Shown: positions 62,741 to 64,000 of the stretch, piece by piece
How the letters are laid out: each line of letters opens with the position of its first letter
Numbering within the stretch: position 1 is the stretch's first letter
Source: JACVRW01 sp963846505
GTDB lineage: Bacteria > Actinomycetota > Thermoleophilia > Solirubrobacterales > Thermoleophilaceae
NCBI GenBank assembly: GCA_963846505.1
Contig: CAWJWD010000007.1
Coordinates: 496,001-560,000 of the forward strand
Reading direction: 5' to 3'
Length of the DNA: 64,000 nucleotides
Program-made: the position numbers and the translations under genes
Notes under the pieces: model-generated
Seen by the model: the letters and a program-made list of their open reading frames with translations, nothing else
What the model was told of the DNA's origin: nothing
Databases searched by the model: none

Positions 62741-64000
62741 GTGAGGAGAGGGGCACTCTGCGCGGCCCTCGCCGCGCTCGTCTCGGTCGCCTGCGTTCCC
62801 GTCGCCCAGGCGGCCCCACGGGGCTGCGATCCGCTCGATCCCTCGGCCTGCCTGCTGCCCTGGCCGAACGACCGCTTCGTCGAGCATGGGCGCTTGGCGC
62901 TGCGCGACGCGATGATGCCGCGCAACGCCGCCGGCAAGCCCATCCACGCGGCCGACTACAACCGCTCGGACGGCTTCAGCCCCGGGCAGACGATCGTCAC
63001 GCGGGTACCGCGGTTGAACCTGCGCCGCAGCGGCGCAGTGCCGGTCACGAACCTCGCACGCAGCTACGCCAAGCGCGCGCCGATCGTCGTGATCGACGCT
63101 CGCACCGGCAAGCGCCAACTGATCTGGGCCGAGCTCGACGCGCAGGCCGCGAGCGCCGGGGCGCGGGCGCTGCTGGTCCATCCGGGTGCGAACTGGCACG
63201 AGGGCCGGCGCTACGTCGTCGCGTTGCGCAACCTGAAGGACCGCCGTGGACGGACGCTGAAGGCACGGCGCGCCTTCCGCGTCTACCGCGATCGACTGCC
63301 CGCCCACGGCCGTGCCGTCCAGGCCCGGCGTCCCCACATGGAGCGGCTGTTTCGCACGCTGCGTCGAGCCGGGATCGCCCGTCGCAGCCTCTACCTGGCT
63401 TGGGACTTCACGGTCGCCAGCGGCGACAACCTCTCGCGTCGGCTGCTGTCGATCCGCGACCGGGCCTTCGCCGAGCTGGGCGACACGAACCTCGCCGACC
63501 GGGAGGTCCAGGGCGGCAGCCCCGCATTCACCGTCGACCGCAGCGAGGACGTCGGCGGCGTGCGCCGCGTCTTCGGCCACTTCACGGTGCCCTGCTTCCT
63601 GGACCAGCCCGGCTGCCCGCCGGGGGCGCGCTTCCGGCTCGGCCGTGACGGGCTCCCGCAACGCGTGCCCGGCAACGCCCAGCAGGCGAACTTCATCTGC
63701 GTGGTGCCGCCGACGGCCTCGCCCGCGACCCCGGCGCGGCCGCTGCTGTTCGGCCACGGGCTGCTGGGCACCGCAGACGCGGTCCTGCAACTGACCCCGC
63801 TCGCGTCGGCCGGCAACTTCGTCGCCTGCGCGACCGACTGGTCGGGCATGTCGACGCCCGACCTGCCCAACGTGCTCGCGCTGTCGGGCGACCTCTCGCG
63901 CTTCCCGACGCTCGCCGACCGCAACCAGCAGGGCTTCCTCAACTTCATGTTCCTCGGTCGTCTGATGCTGCACCCGCAGGGGCTCACGGCGAGTGCAGCG
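62741..64000 (+). CDS. Secreted hydrolase-like protein, 3' end outside window
   Basis: An open frame of 420 codons from GTG 62741 to the window end, so a partial gene. The signal peptide is ALCAALAALVSVACVPVAQA, cut before APRGCDPLDPSACLLPWPND. Sequence in order includes GFSPGQTIVTRVPRLNLRRS, APIVVIDARTGKRQLIWAEL, SLYLAWDFTVASGDNLSRRL, and LLFGHGLLGTADAVLQLTPL, where GHGLLG resembles the oxyanion-loop region of alpha/beta hydrolases. Large secreted proteins of this kind occur in actinobacteria and myxobacteria with esterase-like annotation; the nucleophile would be beyond or near the edge. Clean frame. Confidence 0.75.
   Translation, partial: MRRGALCAALAALVSVACVPVAQAAPRGCDPLDPSACLLPWPNDRFVEHGRLALRDAMMPRNAAGKPIHAADYNRSDGFSPGQTIVTRVPRLNLRRSGAVPVTNLARSYAKRAPIVVIDARTGKRQLIWAELDAQAASAGARALLVHPGANWHEGRRYVVALRNLKDRRGRTLKARRAFRVYRDRLPAHGRAVQARRPHMERLFRTLRRAGIARRSLYLAWDFTVASGDNLSRRLLSIRDRAFAELGDTNLADREVQGGSPAFTVDRSEDVGGVRRVFGHFTVPCFLDQPGCPPGARFRLGRDGLPQRVPGNAQQANFICVVPPTASPATPARPLLFGHGLLGTADAVLQLTPLASAGNFVACATDWSGMSTPDLPNVLALSGDLSRFPTLADRNQQGFLNFMFLGRLMLHPQGLTASAA

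Overview
The window reads as chromosomal DNA of a very GC-rich actinobacterium, most like the class Thermoleophilia (Solirubrobacter/Conexibacter/Patulibacter type). The grounds are the codon use, the mycobacterial-type LexA box on dnaE2, an F420-dependent LLM oxidoreductase, many start codons placed 6-8 bases after a -10 box (leaderless mRNAs), and core gene order such as nusB-xseB-ispA-dxs-tlyA-nadK-recN-pyrG-xerD-mutM-recO. The lineage is inference; no 16S rRNA is present. I see no prophage, insertion sequence, CRISPR array or plasmid functions.

Layout. 1-6.0 kb: SOS mutagenesis locus (imuB C-terminus, DUF6504 gene, a GAF-GAF-GGDEF diguanylate cyclase, dnaE2 with a LexA box at its start). 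6.0-14 kb: single enzymes and regulators (NTF2-like, SDR, M48 protease, DUF72, FIST sensor, RsbW-like ATPase, MBL hydrolase, EamA transporter, zinc-ribbon/HEAT protein). 14.2-18.1 kb: efp, nusB, xseB, ispA, dxs, the last four joined by 4-base overlaps. 18.2-20.6 kb, minus strand: VOC, AraC, M42 peptidase, OsmC. 20.6-20.9 kb: a structured non-coding segment. 20.9-33.4 kb: tlyA, nadK, recN, pyrG, an M20 peptidase, NUDIX, xerD, mutM, grx (minus), recO, ppdK. 33.3-37.9 kb: TetR, dgt, dnaG, primary sigma factor, then tRNA-Asn. 38-45 kb: glycosyltransferase, LLM oxidoreductase, SDR, a thioredoxin-like lipoprotein, tRNA-CAT, and a YCII/DGPF protein with its ECF42-type sigma factor. 44.6-49.9 kb: a TetR-controlled acyl-CoA dehydrogenase and biotin-dependent acyl-CoA carboxylase operon (leucine or odd-chain acyl-CoA catabolism). 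49.9-52.8 kb: phosphorylase-like protein, sugar-phosphate nucleotidyltransferase, lipoprotein. 52.8-60.2 kb: two secreted proteins, a MacB/FtsX-type ABC exporter, PadR regulator and a degenerate ABC ATPase. 60.3-64 kb: ArsR, a three-S1-domain protein, an RpiR/SIS regulator and a secreted hydrolase-like protein running off the end.

Main caveat. Many genes, including essential ones (dxs, pyrG, dnaG, the sigma factor), are interrupted by net +1 shifts, roughly 85 by my reading against four or five net -1 shifts. They cluster at 8.6-10, 17.2-18, 21.3-28.6, 30-32.2, 36.4-36.8 and 52-58.4 kb, while neighbours such as dnaE2, dgt, the acyl-CoA dehydrogenase and the ECF42 sigma factor are intact. I treat these as probable sequence or assembly errors, give the full extent of each gene, and note where the frame moves.
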